Shown here one piece after another: positions 48,251 through 57,657 of a stretch of DNA of 64,000 nucleotides; the first letter of the stretch is position 1, and each line of letters starts with the position of its first letter. This stretch comes from CAUZIB01 sp963663925. Its GTDB lineage: Bacteria > Acidobacteriota > Vicinamibacteria > Vicinamibacterales > UBA8438. The DNA lies in assembly GCA_965237405.1 (NCBI GenBank), contig OZ250139.1, positions 3,348,001-3,412,000 on the forward strand, given 5' to 3'. The notes beneath the pieces are model-generated. The model worked only from the letters and a program-made list of their open reading frames with translations, made no database searches and had not been told where the DNA came from. Both the position numbers and the translations under genes were made by a program.

Positions 48251-49927
48251 GTGAACCAACCAACGCCTGCAGTAACCGACCCGGACGTAACCACCGTTTC
48301 GTGCCACGCCTGCCAGGCCACGCACACGGAAGCCGAGTTCGCCGCGGAGCTACACGTGTGCCCTTCGTGCGGCTGGCACGCGCCACTCACCGCGGCGGAA
48401 TGGATTGACCACCTCGCTGACCGTGAGACGTTCAAGGAGATCGGCAAGAGCCTCTTCTCTACCGATCCACTTCGGTTCAAGGAACCCACATCCTACCGGA
48501 CCCGGCTCCGTGAGGCTGAACGCAAGACCGGGATGCACGAAGCCGCGTTGGCCGGTGCGGCTGAACTCGACGGGCGATCGGTAGTCCTGATTTCATTGGC
48601 GTTCGACTTCCTTGGCGGCACGATGGGGTCCGTGGTCGGCGAGAAGGTCACGCGTGCGTTTCAGGTGGCCACGCGAAAAAAATTGCCGGTCGTGTCAATC
48701 TTGGCGAGCGGGGGTGCGCGGATCCAAGAAGGCATGATCGCCTTGATGCAGATGGCGAAAACCGCGACCGCCGTCGCGAAACACTCAGCCGCGAAGCTTC
48801 CATACGTGTCGGTTCTGACAAACCCGAGCTTCGGAGGCACGTTCGCAAGCTTTGGGTCACTTGGCGACGTCCTTATCGGCGAGCCCGGCGCACAGATCGG
48901 TTTTGTCGGCGCGAGGGTCGTGGAAGGCACGATCTCGGAGAAGATCCCGAAGCACGAGCGCCAGGCCGAGACGCTGCTTAGGCATGGGATGATCGACATG
49001 GTCGTCCCGCGGCGTCAGCTGCGGAACCGGCTCGCGACGCTCATCTCACAGCTCAAGACCGACGGCCCGGCAAACTGGCCCGCGGTGCAGCTCGCCCCCA
49101 CCCCGAAGTCAGCACGCGAAGCGGCGGAAATCGTAAAACTCGCGCGCTCGGCGGACCGGCCACGAGCTCGCGACTACGTGGACCGGATGTTCTCGTCATT
49201 CATAGAGCTTCAGGGTGACCGTTGCTACGGCGACGACCCAGCTATCGTCGGTGGCATCGCGAGTCTCCAAGGCCGTCCGGTCGTGATAATCGCCCAGATG
49301 GGTCGGCAAATGCCGATGCCGGAAGGTTACCGAAAGGCCATGCGGCTAATGATGCTAGCGGCGAAATTCTCGCTCCCTGTCATTACGTTCGTTGACACAC
49401 CGGGAGCGTTTCCCGGACTCGAAGCTGAACATCGCGGAATCGCACTCGCAATCGGCCAAAGCCTTGCCACACTTGCAAGGCTGGAAGTGCCAGTGGTGAA
49501 CGTTGTCATTGGCGAAGGCGGTAGCGGGGGTGCGCTCGCGCTTGGTCTCGCCGATGTCATCCTGATGCAGGAAAACGCTATCTACTCTGTCATCGCGCCG
49601 GAAGGTGCTGCCGCGATCCTGCTGCGAGACGCGTCACGAACCGACGAGTTGGTCGCCGACCTCAGGCTCCGCGCGCACGACCTCCTCGAACTCGGCATCA
49701 TCGATGACATCGTGCCGGAACCACCAGGCGGGTCACACCGCGACGCCGACGCGGCGGCACGTTTGCTAATGGAACGAATCATCTACCATCTCAACCGACT
49801 CGTCGTTGTCAAACCCAAACGCTTGGTGCGAAACAGAGCGCAGCGGTATCAATCGATCGGACGGTTCGAGCGCGGGATCGTCAGAAAGGCCAAGAATCTT
49901 CTGGAGCGAATTCGAGGCCATGAGTAG
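48251..49927 (+). CDS. accDA: Fused acetyl-CoA carboxylase carboxyltransferase (AccD-AccA)
   Basis: The protein transfers carboxyl from biotin to acetyl-CoA to make malonyl-CoA. The N-terminal half is the beta subunit, with a four-Cys zinc ribbon (C18, C21, C37, C40) and LPVVSILASGGARIQEGMIA, TNPSFGGTFASFGSLGDVLI. The C-terminal half is the alpha subunit (FIELQGDRCYGDDPAIVGGI, FVDTPGAFPGLEAEHRGIAL, GEGGSGGALALGLADVILMQ, YSVIAPEGAAAILL). In most bacteria accA and accD are separate; here one 558-residue chain carries both. The GTG start follows AAGAAG weakly. accB and accC are elsewhere. Confidence 0.93.
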   Translation: MNQPTPAVTDPDVTTVSCHACQATHTEAEFAAELHVCPSCGWHAPLTAAEWIDHLADRETFKEIGKSLFSTDPLRFKEPTSYRTRLREAERKTGMHEAALAGAAELDGRSVVLISLAFDFLGGTMGSVVGEKVTRAFQVATRKKLPVVSILASGGARIQEGMIALMQMAKTATAVAKHSAAKLPYVSVLTNPSFGGTFASFGSLGDVLIGEPGAQIGFVGARVVEGTISEKIPKHERQAETLLRHGMIDMVVPRRQLRNRLATLISQLKTDGPANWPAVQLAPTPKSAREAAEIVKLARSADRPRARDYVDRMFSSFIELQGDRCYGDDPAIVGGIASLQGRPVVIIAQMGRQMPMPEGYRKAMRLMMLAAKFSLPVITFVDTPGAFPGLEAEHRGIALAIGQSLATLARLEVPVVNVVIGEGGSGGALALGLADVILMQENAIYSVIAPEGAAAILLRDASRTDELVADLRLRAHDLLELGIIDDIVPEPPGGSHRDADAAARLLMERIIYHLNRLVVVKPKRLVRNRAQRYQSIGRFERGIVRKAKNLLERIRGHE

Positions 49928-49960
49928 CTGAGCCGACGATATAATCCCCGGGACTGGAAA

Positions 49961-50785
49961 ATGAGACACACCATGCGCTGGAACACACTGTTTCGGTGGG
50001 CCGTCACCCTCCTCGTTGGATCTGCCGCCACGGGAACCTGGACCGTGATACCGGCCGCCCAGGAAATTGAGAACCCGTTTACGACGCGGGTCGACATTCG
50101 CTTGGGCCAGCGGGTCTTCGGTCAACGCTGCTCGCGTTGCCACGGACAGGACGCGAAGGGCAATGACGAAACAGGAGCGCCAGACCTGACGACGGGACGA
50201 TTCAGCAACGCCAGATCGCCTACTGGTCTGTTCAGGGTGATCCGTGAGGGTATCGGCGGAACGGCGATGCTCCCGATCAGCCCCGACACGCCTGACGCGA
50301 CCGTCTGGCAGCTCGTGTCATATCTCGAATCACAAAGCGCTGACCCTATGGACATCGACCTGCCGGGAACGGCATCAGCAGGACTCGGAGTCTACAACGG
50401 TAAGGGGAACTGCGGAAGCTGCCACATGCTCGACGGCAAGGGCGGACGACAGGGTCCCAATCTCTCGAGAGTAGGCGAACGTCGCGACCCCAGTGAGCTC
50501 AAGGCCGCACTCATCGATCCCCACGTCGAGGTAGCCCCACGTTGGTGGACGATGCGAGTCACCCGTCAGGATGGTTCCGTCGTTGAGGGATTCCGGATGG
50601 GTGAGGACACGTTCACGCTTCGCGTCATCGATCGCGACTTGAACCTGTGGTCATTCCACAAGAGCGACATTCGATCGTTTGATCGAAACGAAGACTCTAC
50701 AATGCCCAACTACGCAGAGACGCTAACCGCGAGCGAAGTGGACGATCTAGTCGCCTATCTCTTTTCGCTGCGAAAGGAGAGCTAA
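49961..50785 (+). CDS. Periplasmic dihaem cytochrome c
   Basis: The 274-residue protein has a signal peptide (WAVTLLVGSAATGTWTVIPA) and two class I haem sites: C57-S-R-C60-H61 and C151-G-S-C154-H155. Each is followed by segments that could supply methionines. A C-terminal segment reads VDDLVAYLFSLRK. Such proteins take electrons from PQQ dehydrogenases, and the neighbour is exactly that, starting 13 bases downstream. An alternative start is ATG at 49973. Confidence 0.92.
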   Translation: MRHTMRWNTLFRWAVTLLVGSAATGTWTVIPAAQEIENPFTTRVDIRLGQRVFGQRCSRCHGQDAKGNDETGAPDLTTGRFSNARSPTGLFRVIREGIGGTAMLPISPDTPDATVWQLVSYLESQSADPMDIDLPGTASAGLGVYNGKGNCGSCHMLDGKGGRQGPNLSRVGERRDPSELKAALIDPHVEVAPRWWTMRVTRQDGSVVEGFRMGEDTFTLRVIDRDLNLWSFHKSDIRSFDRNEDSTMPNYAETLTASEVDDLVAYLFSLRKES

Positions 50786-50798
50786 GCATGAACGACTC

Positions 50799-52424
50799 GT
50801 GATCCTTGTACTGGTATTCGCCTCCTGGTCTATGGTGCACAGTCAGGACGAATCAGGCACGACCAGCACCACGCCACCAGCTTTCTCGCCGGTAACCTGG
50901 GAACGTCTCATCAATGCCGCAGATGAACCTGAGAACTGGCTCATGTACTCTGGCACGCTCGACAGCCAGCGGTTCAGCCGATTGAACCAGATCGACGCTC
51001 AGAATGTGGGAAACCTTAAGTTGAAGTGGTCTTACCAGATTAGCCAGATCGATCGTTCAGAATCCGTGCCTCTCGTGGTCAACGGGATTATGTTCATCAC
51101 GGAGGCACCAAGCAACGTCGTGGCAGTTGACGCGGCGACCGGTCGACAGTTCTGGCGGTACAACCACGATTTGCCGGATGACCTCCGGATCTGCTGCGGC
51201 CGTAACAACCGGGGCGTCGCTATTCTTGGTGAAACCTTGTTCATGAGCACACTCGACGCACACCTCGTCGGGATCGACGCTCGAACAGGGAACCTCCTGT
51301 GGGACAGCGAAGTGGCCAACCACAAGGCGGGATACAGCAAGACGGCCGCGCCTCTCATCGTCAAAGACAAGGTCGTTACCGGCATCGCCGGAGGCGAGTA
51401 CGGTATCCGGGGGTTCCTTGATGCCTACAACGCTGAGACCGGAGCGCTCCACTGGCGTACCCACACAATCCCTGGACCCGACAACCCCGATGTTCGGACC
51501 TGGTCTGGAGAATCGTGGAGAACGGGTGGGTCAGCTAGCTGGATCACCGGGGCCTACGACCCGGATCTCGATTTGGTCTATTGGGGCACTGGAAACCCCG
51601 GCCCAGACTGGAACGGTGACGTCCGACTCGGCGACAACCTCTACTCCGACTCAGTTTTAGCCCTCGACGGCGACTCCGGAGAGATGTCCTGGTACTTCCA
51701 GTTCACACCGCACGACGTGCACGATTGGGACGCTATCCAGGTTCCGATCCTCGCTGATATCGAATTTAACGGAGAGATACGCAAGGTGATGATGTGGGCA
51801 AACCGCAACGCGTTCTACTACACACTCGACCGGGAGACGGGGGAGTTCCTGGTCGGTAAACCCTACGCAAAACAGACCTGGGCGGAAGGCCTGGATGAGA
51901 ACGGGCGACCGATCCGGGTTCCCAACACGACGCCGACATACGAAGGTGTTGTCGTGTCGCCATCGATCGGGGGGGCCACAAACTGGTGGTCCCCAGCCTA
52001 TAGCCCTGACACGGGACTTTTCTACGTCAATGCGTTCGACGGTGAGCAGAAGTTCTTCATGCGGGACGAGAACTATGAGGAAGGCGAGCAGTTCACCGGT
52101 GGTGGCGGCGAGAACGTCAAACCGAATGAGGCCTACTTCAGCGCCATACGGGCCTTGGATCCCAAGACAGGGGATCTCCGTTGGGAATTCCCGATTCAGC
52201 CACGCTCCACCGCAGGGATCCTGACCACGGCTGGTAACCTAGTCTTCAGCGGCAGTGTCGATGGTTACTTCTACGCGCTTGATGCGACCACCGGCGAAGA
52301 GCTCTGGCATATCTCCCTTGGTGCCCAGGTCCATTCTGCTCCGATGACCTACGCGGTCGACGGCCAGCAGTACGTCACCATCGCCGCAGGCAATGTTGTT
52401 TTTACGTTTAGCCTTGAGGAATAA
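50799..52424 (+). CDS. PQQ-dependent alcohol-type dehydrogenase (quinoprotein)
   Basis: The periplasmic eight-bladed propeller enzyme oxidises alcohols. The adjacent disulfide C132-C133 (RICCGRNNRG), WSYQISQIDRSESVPLVVNG, the W-docking-type repeats (WRYNHDLPDD, GELLWDS-like) and NAFYYTLDRETGEFL are visible. It lacks a fused haem domain, matching the separate cytochrome upstream. The GTG at 50799 yields a signal peptide, but AAGGAGAG points to an ATG at 50788, which is out of frame and meets a stop after four codons. A small indel at the start is therefore likely. Confidence 0.9.
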   Translation: MILVLVFASWSMVHSQDESGTTSTTPPAFSPVTWERLINAADEPENWLMYSGTLDSQRFSRLNQIDAQNVGNLKLKWSYQISQIDRSESVPLVVNGIMFITEAPSNVVAVDAATGRQFWRYNHDLPDDLRICCGRNNRGVAILGETLFMSTLDAHLVGIDARTGNLLWDSEVANHKAGYSKTAAPLIVKDKVVTGIAGGEYGIRGFLDAYNAETGALHWRTHTIPGPDNPDVRTWSGESWRTGGSASWITGAYDPDLDLVYWGTGNPGPDWNGDVRLGDNLYSDSVLALDGDSGEMSWYFQFTPHDVHDWDAIQVPILADIEFNGEIRKVMMWANRNAFYYTLDRETGEFLVGKPYAKQTWAEGLDENGRPIRVPNTTPTYEGVVVSPSIGGATNWWSPAYSPDTGLFYVNAFDGEQKFFMRDENYEEGEQFTGGGGENVKPNEAYFSAIRALDPKTGDLRWEFPIQPRSTAGILTTAGNLVFSGSVDGYFYALDATTGEELWHISLGAQVHSAPMTYAVDGQQYVTIAAGNVVFTFSLEE

Positions 52425-52457
52425 GCGGGACCAGAACCAAGAGTCAGGAACCATGTC

Positions 52458-52778
52458 ATGTCCTTCCTCGAGCTTGACGAGCTGTCGCCAAAGGAGCCGA
52501 TGCCAGGCTTCAGCGGCCGTTTTATCCACACCGACGCTGTCACCGTCGTGCACTGGGATATCAAGGCTGGGGCCGAGTTACCCGAGCATTCGCATCCCCA
52601 CGAGCAGCTATCCAGCCTTCTTAGCGGAAAATTTGAGATGACGGTGAATGGAGAAACCCGCCGCATGACGGCGGGAACTGTTGCCGTTATCGGCTCGAAC
52701 ATCGTTCATTTAGGGCGTGCCGTTACTGACTGCCGGTTCGTCGACGTGTTTCACCCAGTGCGAGAGGACTACCGGTAG
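52458..52778 (+). CDS. Cupin-domain protein
   Basis: The 106-residue single-domain protein has cupin motif 1, with metal-binding residues in ELPEHSHPHEQLSSLLSGKF, and motif 2 around VAVIGSNIVHLGRAVTD. Small cupins of this kind bind a metal and often act as sensors or detoxifying enzymes. It follows the PQQ dehydrogenase by 33 bases in the same direction and precedes the M1 peptidase. The substrate is unknown. Confidence 0.85.
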   Translation: MSFLELDELSPKEPMPGFSGRFIHTDAVTVVHWDIKAGAELPEHSHPHEQLSSLLSGKFEMTVNGETRRMTAGTVAVIGSNIVHLGRAVTDCRFVDVFHPVREDYR

Positions 52779-52800
52779 GGCGGCCGGTGACGTGCAGCTG

Positions 52801-54867
52801 ATGAACGCGCAGCGCTGGCCAGCTCTGGCAGCCCTGCTGTTCGTCGGGTTAGGGTTACTGATCACCTCCCCGAAACCTGCGCCTCTCGCAATAGTTGCCG
52901 CGGCGCAAGCGTCATTTCCCTCACCTACCGGAATGGTCATCGGCCCACCTTCGCAGCGGAACGCGAGTTACTCGATCGATGTTCGACTTGATCCAGATAA
53001 GCGAAGTCTCAAGGGGCGCGAGGTCCTAACCTGGCGGAACATCGCGAATGTGACAACCTCAGAGCTCCAGTTCCATCTCTACTACAACGCGTGGAAGAAC
53101 ACCCGCTCGACCTGGATGCGCGAGCAGCTGATGGGACGCCGGTCGAGCCTGCATGGACGACCAGCCGACGACTGGGGGTGGATCGAGGTCACGGCCGTTC
53201 GTTTGCTCGGCACCGAGAATACGCCTCCGATCGACCTCATTGCCGGCGCGCACCACATCGCACTCGACGATGGAAATGCTCACGACGAAACAGTCCTCGC
53301 CGTTCCGCTGCCTTATCCAGTTGAACCGGGCGATGTTGTCAACGTGGAATTCGAATGGACGTCTCGGGTTCCACGCACGTTCGCCCGAACCGGCACCATC
53401 GGTAACTACTTCCTCCTCGCGCAGTGGTTCCCCAAGATCGGCGTACTCGAAGACACCGGATGGAACTGTCATCAATTCCACGCCGCCACGGAGTTCTTTG
53501 CAGACTACGGCACGTACGACGTCCGGATGACGGTTCCAACCGACTGGATCGTGGGCGCGACAGGGGTCGAGCGCCAGGTGACCGACAACGGCGACGGCAC
53601 AACGACCCATCACTACTATCAGGAGGACGTGCACGATTTCGCCTGGACGGTCAGCCCAGACTTCATTGACGTCCGGAAACAGTTTAAGCACCCGGTACTC
53701 CCGGACGTCCAAATACGCGTACTGCTACAACCGGAGCACGTCGGTCAGGCGGTGCGGCACGTCGCCGCCACTCGCACCACCTTGAAGTATTTTGGGGAAT
53801 GGTTCGGCGCGTATCCGTACGACCACGTGACCGTGGTCGATCCAGCCTGGCAGAGCAGAACAGGTGGCATGGAATACCCCACGTTCTTCACCGCTGGAAC
53901 CCGCTGGTTGGCCCCGCGTGATGTGCCAGATCCGGAAGATGTCACGATTCACGAAGCCGGGCATCAGTTCTGGTATGGTGCCGTTGGAAACAACGAGTTC
54001 GAATATGCCTGGCTCGACGAGGGGCTCAACACCTTCGCTTCGGTGCGCGCGCTCGACTTATCTTTCTCGCCACACTACCGGTCAACCCGATTCTTCGGTG
54101 GATTTATTCCGTGGGTCTTCCGGGACATCCCATGGTCGCGCTCGGTCGACGGCAACCGTGTGGGTGGCTACCGTCGTAATGCACGCCAGGATCCGCAAAT
54201 CACGCCGACGTATCGCTACTGGCCAGGCACCGCAGGGAGCATTACCTATAACAAGACCGCGCTCTGGTTGCACACGCTCGAACGACACCTCGGGTGGGCG
54301 ACGCTCCAACGTGGCATGGCGGCCTTCTACGAAGCGTGGAGGTTTGACCACCCGAAACCAGATGATTTCTTTGAGGCGATCAACACTTCGGCTGGCACCG
54401 ATCTGGGGTGGTTTTTCGACCAGGTACATGGCACCTCGAAGGTCTTCGACTACGGGATCGATCAGATCACCTCTCGACCCCTGACAACACGCGGGTACAC
54501 CGATGTGGACGGAAATAAGCCAGTCTTCTCGGATGTTCGGAGCGACGCGACGTACGAAACCACGGTTGTCGTACGACGTTTGGGTGATGGCGTGTTTCCT
54601 GTCGATATCCTGACTCACTTTAAGGATGGCATGTCGGAGCGCGAGCAGTGGGACGGCGTCGCCGACTGGAAAGCGTTCACCTATATGCGCAGTGAACGCG
54701 CGACACAGGCATTCGTTGATCCCGAGCACGTGCTTCTACTCGACACACATCGCACAAACAACAGTCGAACGATCAAATCAAGAACAGGACAAGCCGCCAC
54801 CAAGTGGATGCTGACCTGGATAGTGTGGCTGCAAGATCTCCTTCTGACCTACGGATTTTTCGTGTGA
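52801..54867 (+). CDS. M1-family zinc aminopeptidase, secreted or membrane-anchored
   Basis: The 688-residue protein has an N-terminal signal/anchor (ALAALLFVGLGLLITSP), an N-terminal beta-saddle domain and a thermolysin-like catalytic domain. The zinc site is H384-E385-A-G-H388 with third ligand E407 (WLDEG), an exact HExxH-x18-E spacing. The substrate-binding GGMEYPTF replaces the usual GAMEN. ITYNKTALWLHTLERHLGWA is typical of the family. ATG at 52801 is chosen (GTG at 52792 possible). A hydrophobic C-terminal segment (LTWIVWLQDLLLTYGFFV) overlaps the next gene. Confidence 0.9.
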   Translation: MNAQRWPALAALLFVGLGLLITSPKPAPLAIVAAAQASFPSPTGMVIGPPSQRNASYSIDVRLDPDKRSLKGREVLTWRNIANVTTSELQFHLYYNAWKNTRSTWMREQLMGRRSSLHGRPADDWGWIEVTAVRLLGTENTPPIDLIAGAHHIALDDGNAHDETVLAVPLPYPVEPGDVVNVEFEWTSRVPRTFARTGTIGNYFLLAQWFPKIGVLEDTGWNCHQFHAATEFFADYGTYDVRMTVPTDWIVGATGVERQVTDNGDGTTTHHYYQEDVHDFAWTVSPDFIDVRKQFKHPVLPDVQIRVLLQPEHVGQAVRHVAATRTTLKYFGEWFGAYPYDHVTVVDPAWQSRTGGMEYPTFFTAGTRWLAPRDVPDPEDVTIHEAGHQFWYGAVGNNEFEYAWLDEGLNTFASVRALDLSFSPHYRSTRFFGGFIPWVFRDIPWSRSVDGNRVGGYRRNARQDPQITPTYRYWPGTAGSITYNKTALWLHTLERHLGWATLQRGMAAFYEAWRFDHPKPDDFFEAINTSAGTDLGWFFDQVHGTSKVFDYGIDQITSRPLTTRGYTDVDGNKPVFSDVRSDATYETTVVVRRLGDGVFPVDILTHFKDGMSEREQWDGVADWKAFTYMRSERATQAFVDPEHVLLLDTHRTNNSRTIKSRTGQAATKWMLTWIVWLQDLLLTYGFFV

Positions 54868-55871
54868 CACGCGGATTTCTTGACGGTATTGGCCGAGTTA
54901 TCGCCGCACCCACTCTCATCCTTGGGCTGTACGCTGTGACGCTGCTAACAGCTGCACCACTAGGAGTCCTCATACGAGACGCCGTCGCCACCCATCTCGA
55001 TTCCAGCGCGGCAGCTGACACGGTTGCCAGCGGCGTCGGCTGGGAGTGGTGGGAAGAGTTCCAGGCACAAGCTGATGGCATCGCGACGACGTTGGAACCG
55101 CGCATCATCGGCTTTGCTGCTGTGTTGACTAACCTCAGCGGGATAGCCGATTACCGTTTACCGCACTGGACAGTGCTGCTTGCAATCGCCGGATATATCG
55201 TGGTGTGGCTATTCCTCATCGGGGGTGTCATCGATCGCCTCGCACGGCAGCACCGCGTTACCAGTTCAGGATTCTTTGCCGCATGTGGTACGTACTTTTT
55301 ACGCTTCATACGACTCGCCGTGCTGGCCTTTACAACCTACTGGTTGTTGTTCCAGGTCATCCACGGATGGGTGTTCGATGAGCTCTATGGGCACCTCACC
55401 CAGAACCTGACCGTTGAACGCACGGCGTTCTTCATCCGTATCGGGCTATATGGCCTCTTTGGTCTCATGGTCATCGCGGTGAATCTGGTCTTTGACTACG
55501 CGAAGATCCGGGCGGTCGTTGAAGATCGTCGAAGCATGTTAGGCGCGCTCATAGCGGCGTTCCGGTTTGTCCGGCGTCGCCCAACCAGCACCTTCGGGCT
55601 ATATTTCATCAACGGCGGATTCTTTGCCGGAGTTCTTATCGGGTATGCGATCGTCACTCCGAGCCCCACTGGAAGTGACCTCGCAGTATGGGCCGCCTTT
55701 CTCGTGGGACAGGCCTATATCCTGGCGCGCCTGTTTACGAAGCTCGTGTTCTACGCGTCGCAGACCGCCTATTTTCAGAGCCAGCTAGCACACGCTTTGT
55801 ATGTCGCAACGCCTGTGCGGCGGTGGCCCGAATCTCCAGTTGCCGAGGCGATCAGCGAGAGCCGAACATAG
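54864..55871 (+). CDS. Multi-helix membrane protein of unknown function
   Basis: The GTG at 54864 overlaps the M1 stop as GTGTGA; a longer start at 54804 also exists and the choice is uncertain. The 335 residues include about six hydrophobic helices (LILGLYAVTLLTAAPLGVLI, WTVLLAIAGYIVVWLFLIGG, FIRLAVLAFTTYWLLFQVIH, FGLYFINGGFFAGVLIGYAI). A long extracytoplasmic loop lies after the first. No domain is recognised. Close coupling suggests it works with the M1 peptidase, perhaps as a membrane partner. Confidence 0.75.
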   Translation: MTRGFLDGIGRVIAAPTLILGLYAVTLLTAAPLGVLIRDAVATHLDSSAAADTVASGVGWEWWEEFQAQADGIATTLEPRIIGFAAVLTNLSGIADYRLPHWTVLLAIAGYIVVWLFLIGGVIDRLARQHRVTSSGFFAACGTYFLRFIRLAVLAFTTYWLLFQVIHGWVFDELYGHLTQNLTVERTAFFIRIGLYGLFGLMVIAVNLVFDYAKIRAVVEDRRSMLGALIAAFRFVRRRPTSTFGLYFINGGFFAGVLIGYAIVTPSPTGSDLAVWAAFLVGQAYILARLFTKLVFYASQTAYFQSQLAHALYVATPVRRWPESPVAEAISESRT

Positions 55872-56079
55872 TGAACTACACGGACCACACCAGCCATAGA
55901 CCAACGTTCCCCAATATCGCCGTAACGATATCCGTTTTGGTGACCGGTTAATAACCGTACCCGCTGTGGAATAGACAGTGTCGCCGTGTGCATACGACCC
56001 GTCAGTGACAATTTTAAGGTCATCGGCATCGAGCGCGATTCGGGTTCACCGAATCGCATGCTACAGCGCGCATCTCGCG
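55872..56079. other. Intergenic region between convergent genes
   Basis: About 208 bases with no clear gene. An inverted pattern around CGATATTGG / CCAATATCG-like sequence near 55911-55935 is imperfect and I do not call it a terminator. Confidence 0.35.
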
Positions 56080-56844
56080 CTAAGGCCGCAATACTTCGAG
56101 CTGGTTCTCGACGCGCAGCACGCCCTGCATACTACGAACGATACTCTCCATTGCTATGTGCTCAATCTGACTCCGAACGTACCCTTTCAACGTAACCACA
56201 CCATTATTAATGACGATGTGAAACGGAAAATTAACGGAATTGCGATACCGGTCAAAGTGAGAACTTCGTCCTATGGCATACGAGATATTGGTGCGCAAGC
56301 GCCGGTCTGACGAAGACGGAGAGAGAATTTCAACTCGATCAACGTAGTCCTGGACACCTGGGATACGGGTAATATCGCGATAGAGTTCATATTTCTTGTC
56401 ACGGTCAGGCGTGACGCTTCCAAGCAGTGTGACAACCCCCTGATTAGTCCAAGCATCCAAATAATCCCACAGCGTATAGTGCGGGTAACCGAGGATAACC
56501 CTCGCCAACTCTTCAGCAATGTCAGCATCATCTACCGGTTCCGGAAGTTCAATTTCGCTCACGACCGTTTCGATCCCATCAACTGCTAGCACGATCCGGA
56601 TCGCCTCGTGCTTGGCAAAGAAATGAGGCACGAGGCCAACCAGGGTCGCCTCGGTGCTCACGACGGAGACCTCGAGTCGTCGGAGGTCGCGTTCTTTTCG
56701 TAGGGCTTGTTCGATAACTCGTTGGGTGTTCGACTGTTCGATATTGATTCCGGTCACACCGGCACCACCAGCTAAACCGGAAACTTGAACGCCCACAGCG
56801 AGAAAGGTAACGACGCACACGACACAAGGGATTTGGCCTTTCAT
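56080..56844 (-). CDS. Exported BON-domain protein (three repeats)
   Basis: GGAGGG 6 bases upstream supports the ATG at 56844, giving 254 residues. A signal peptide (CVVCVVTFLAVGVQVSGLAG) is followed by three BON domains: RVIEQALRKERDLRRLEVSV, then YTLWDYLDAWTNQGVVTLLG and FPFHIVINNGVVTLKGYVRS. BON domains bind membranes or other envelope components and are common in stress-linked periplasmic proteins (OsmY-like). It is divergent from no gene and precedes nothing in its direction. Confidence 0.88.
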   Translation of the reverse strand: MKGQIPCVVCVVTFLAVGVQVSGLAGGAGVTGINIEQSNTQRVIEQALRKERDLRRLEVSVVSTEATLVGLVPHFFAKHEAIRIVLAVDGIETVVSEIELPEPVDDADIAEELARVILGYPHYTLWDYLDAWTNQGVVTLLGSVTPDRDKKYELYRDITRIPGVQDYVDRVEILSPSSSDRRLRTNISYAIGRSSHFDRYRNSVNFPFHIVINNGVVTLKGYVRSQIEHIAMESIVRSMQGVLRVENQLEVLRP

Positions 56845-56905
56845 GGAAACCCTCCGTGAACTGTGAACTTTCTTCGATCGCATATCCCACTTCAATCTAA
56901 CACGC

Positions 56906-57547
56906 TCAACGACATGACACACCCGTACCACCGAGTCCGCAGTACCCTCCAGGATTCTTGGCCAAGAACTGCTGATGGTACTCCTCGGCGTAGTAGAAGG
57001 GACCTGCCGACTCTATCTCCGTTGAGACCGCTCCATAGCCCGCAGCCCTCAGGGCGTGCCCGTAAGCGTCACGCGAGGTTTCAGCGCACCGCTCTTGGTC
57101 TTTGGAGGTGTAGTAGACCCCAGAGCGGTACTGGGTACCGATATCGTTGCCCTGGCGCATACCCTGAGTTGGGTCATGATTCTCCCAGAAGGCTCGTAAG
57201 AGTGAGTCGAAGCCAATCCCGGCTGGCTCGAACACGACGAGCACGACCTCGTTGTGGCCTGTCTTACCGCTGCAAACCTCCCCATAAGTTGGGTTCGGCG
57301 TCACCCCTCCCGAGTAGCCCACCGCGGTCGTGTAAACACCCGGGAGCTCCCAAAATATGCACTCGGCCCCCCAGAAGCAGCCCATGCCAAAGATCGCCTG
57401 TTCGGTTCCCGTCGGAAAGGGCGGCTCGAGGCACGCACCGTTCACGAAGTGCTTGGAGGAAACCGGCATCGGCTCCGCGTGCCCGAGAAGGGCGGTGTTC
57501 GTGCTTGGAAGCTTCAACTCCCTTGGATCCGGGTAGAGCTTGAACAT
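56906..57547 (-). CDS. msrA: Peptide methionine-S-sulfoxide reductase
   Basis: MsrA repairs oxidised methionine. The catalytic C57 lies in GMGCFWGAECIFW. VGYSGGVTPNPTYGEVCSGK and GHNEVVLVVFEP are family signatures, and resolving cysteines are in YCGLGGTGVSC at the C-terminus. The 213 residues include an N-terminal extension of about 45 residues as in Escherichia coli MsrA. The catalytic residue is a normal TGC, not TGA. The gene is divergent from msrP, and the pair gives complementary cytosolic and periplasmic repair. Confidence 0.96.
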   Translation of the reverse strand: MFKLYPDPRELKLPSTNTALLGHAEPMPVSSKHFVNGACLEPPFPTGTEQAIFGMGCFWGAECIFWELPGVYTTAVGYSGGVTPNPTYGEVCSGKTGHNEVVLVVFEPAGIGFDSLLRAFWENHDPTQGMRQGNDIGTQYRSGVYYTSKDQERCAETSRDAYGHALRAAGYGAVSTEIESAGPFYYAEEYHQQFLAKNPGGYCGLGGTGVSCR

Positions 57548-57657
57548 AATGTAGCTAGCGTAACCAACTGAGCCATTAGACTATCAGCTTTGTGCATCTG
57601 TAGTCCGATTTTGGTGATAGGCTGTAACGTCGAGTCCAGGTTCGACAAGAGGACATT

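Noticed and set aside
56906..57547. MsrA as a selenoprotein
   Set aside because: The catalytic residue in GCFWG is encoded by a normal Cys codon.
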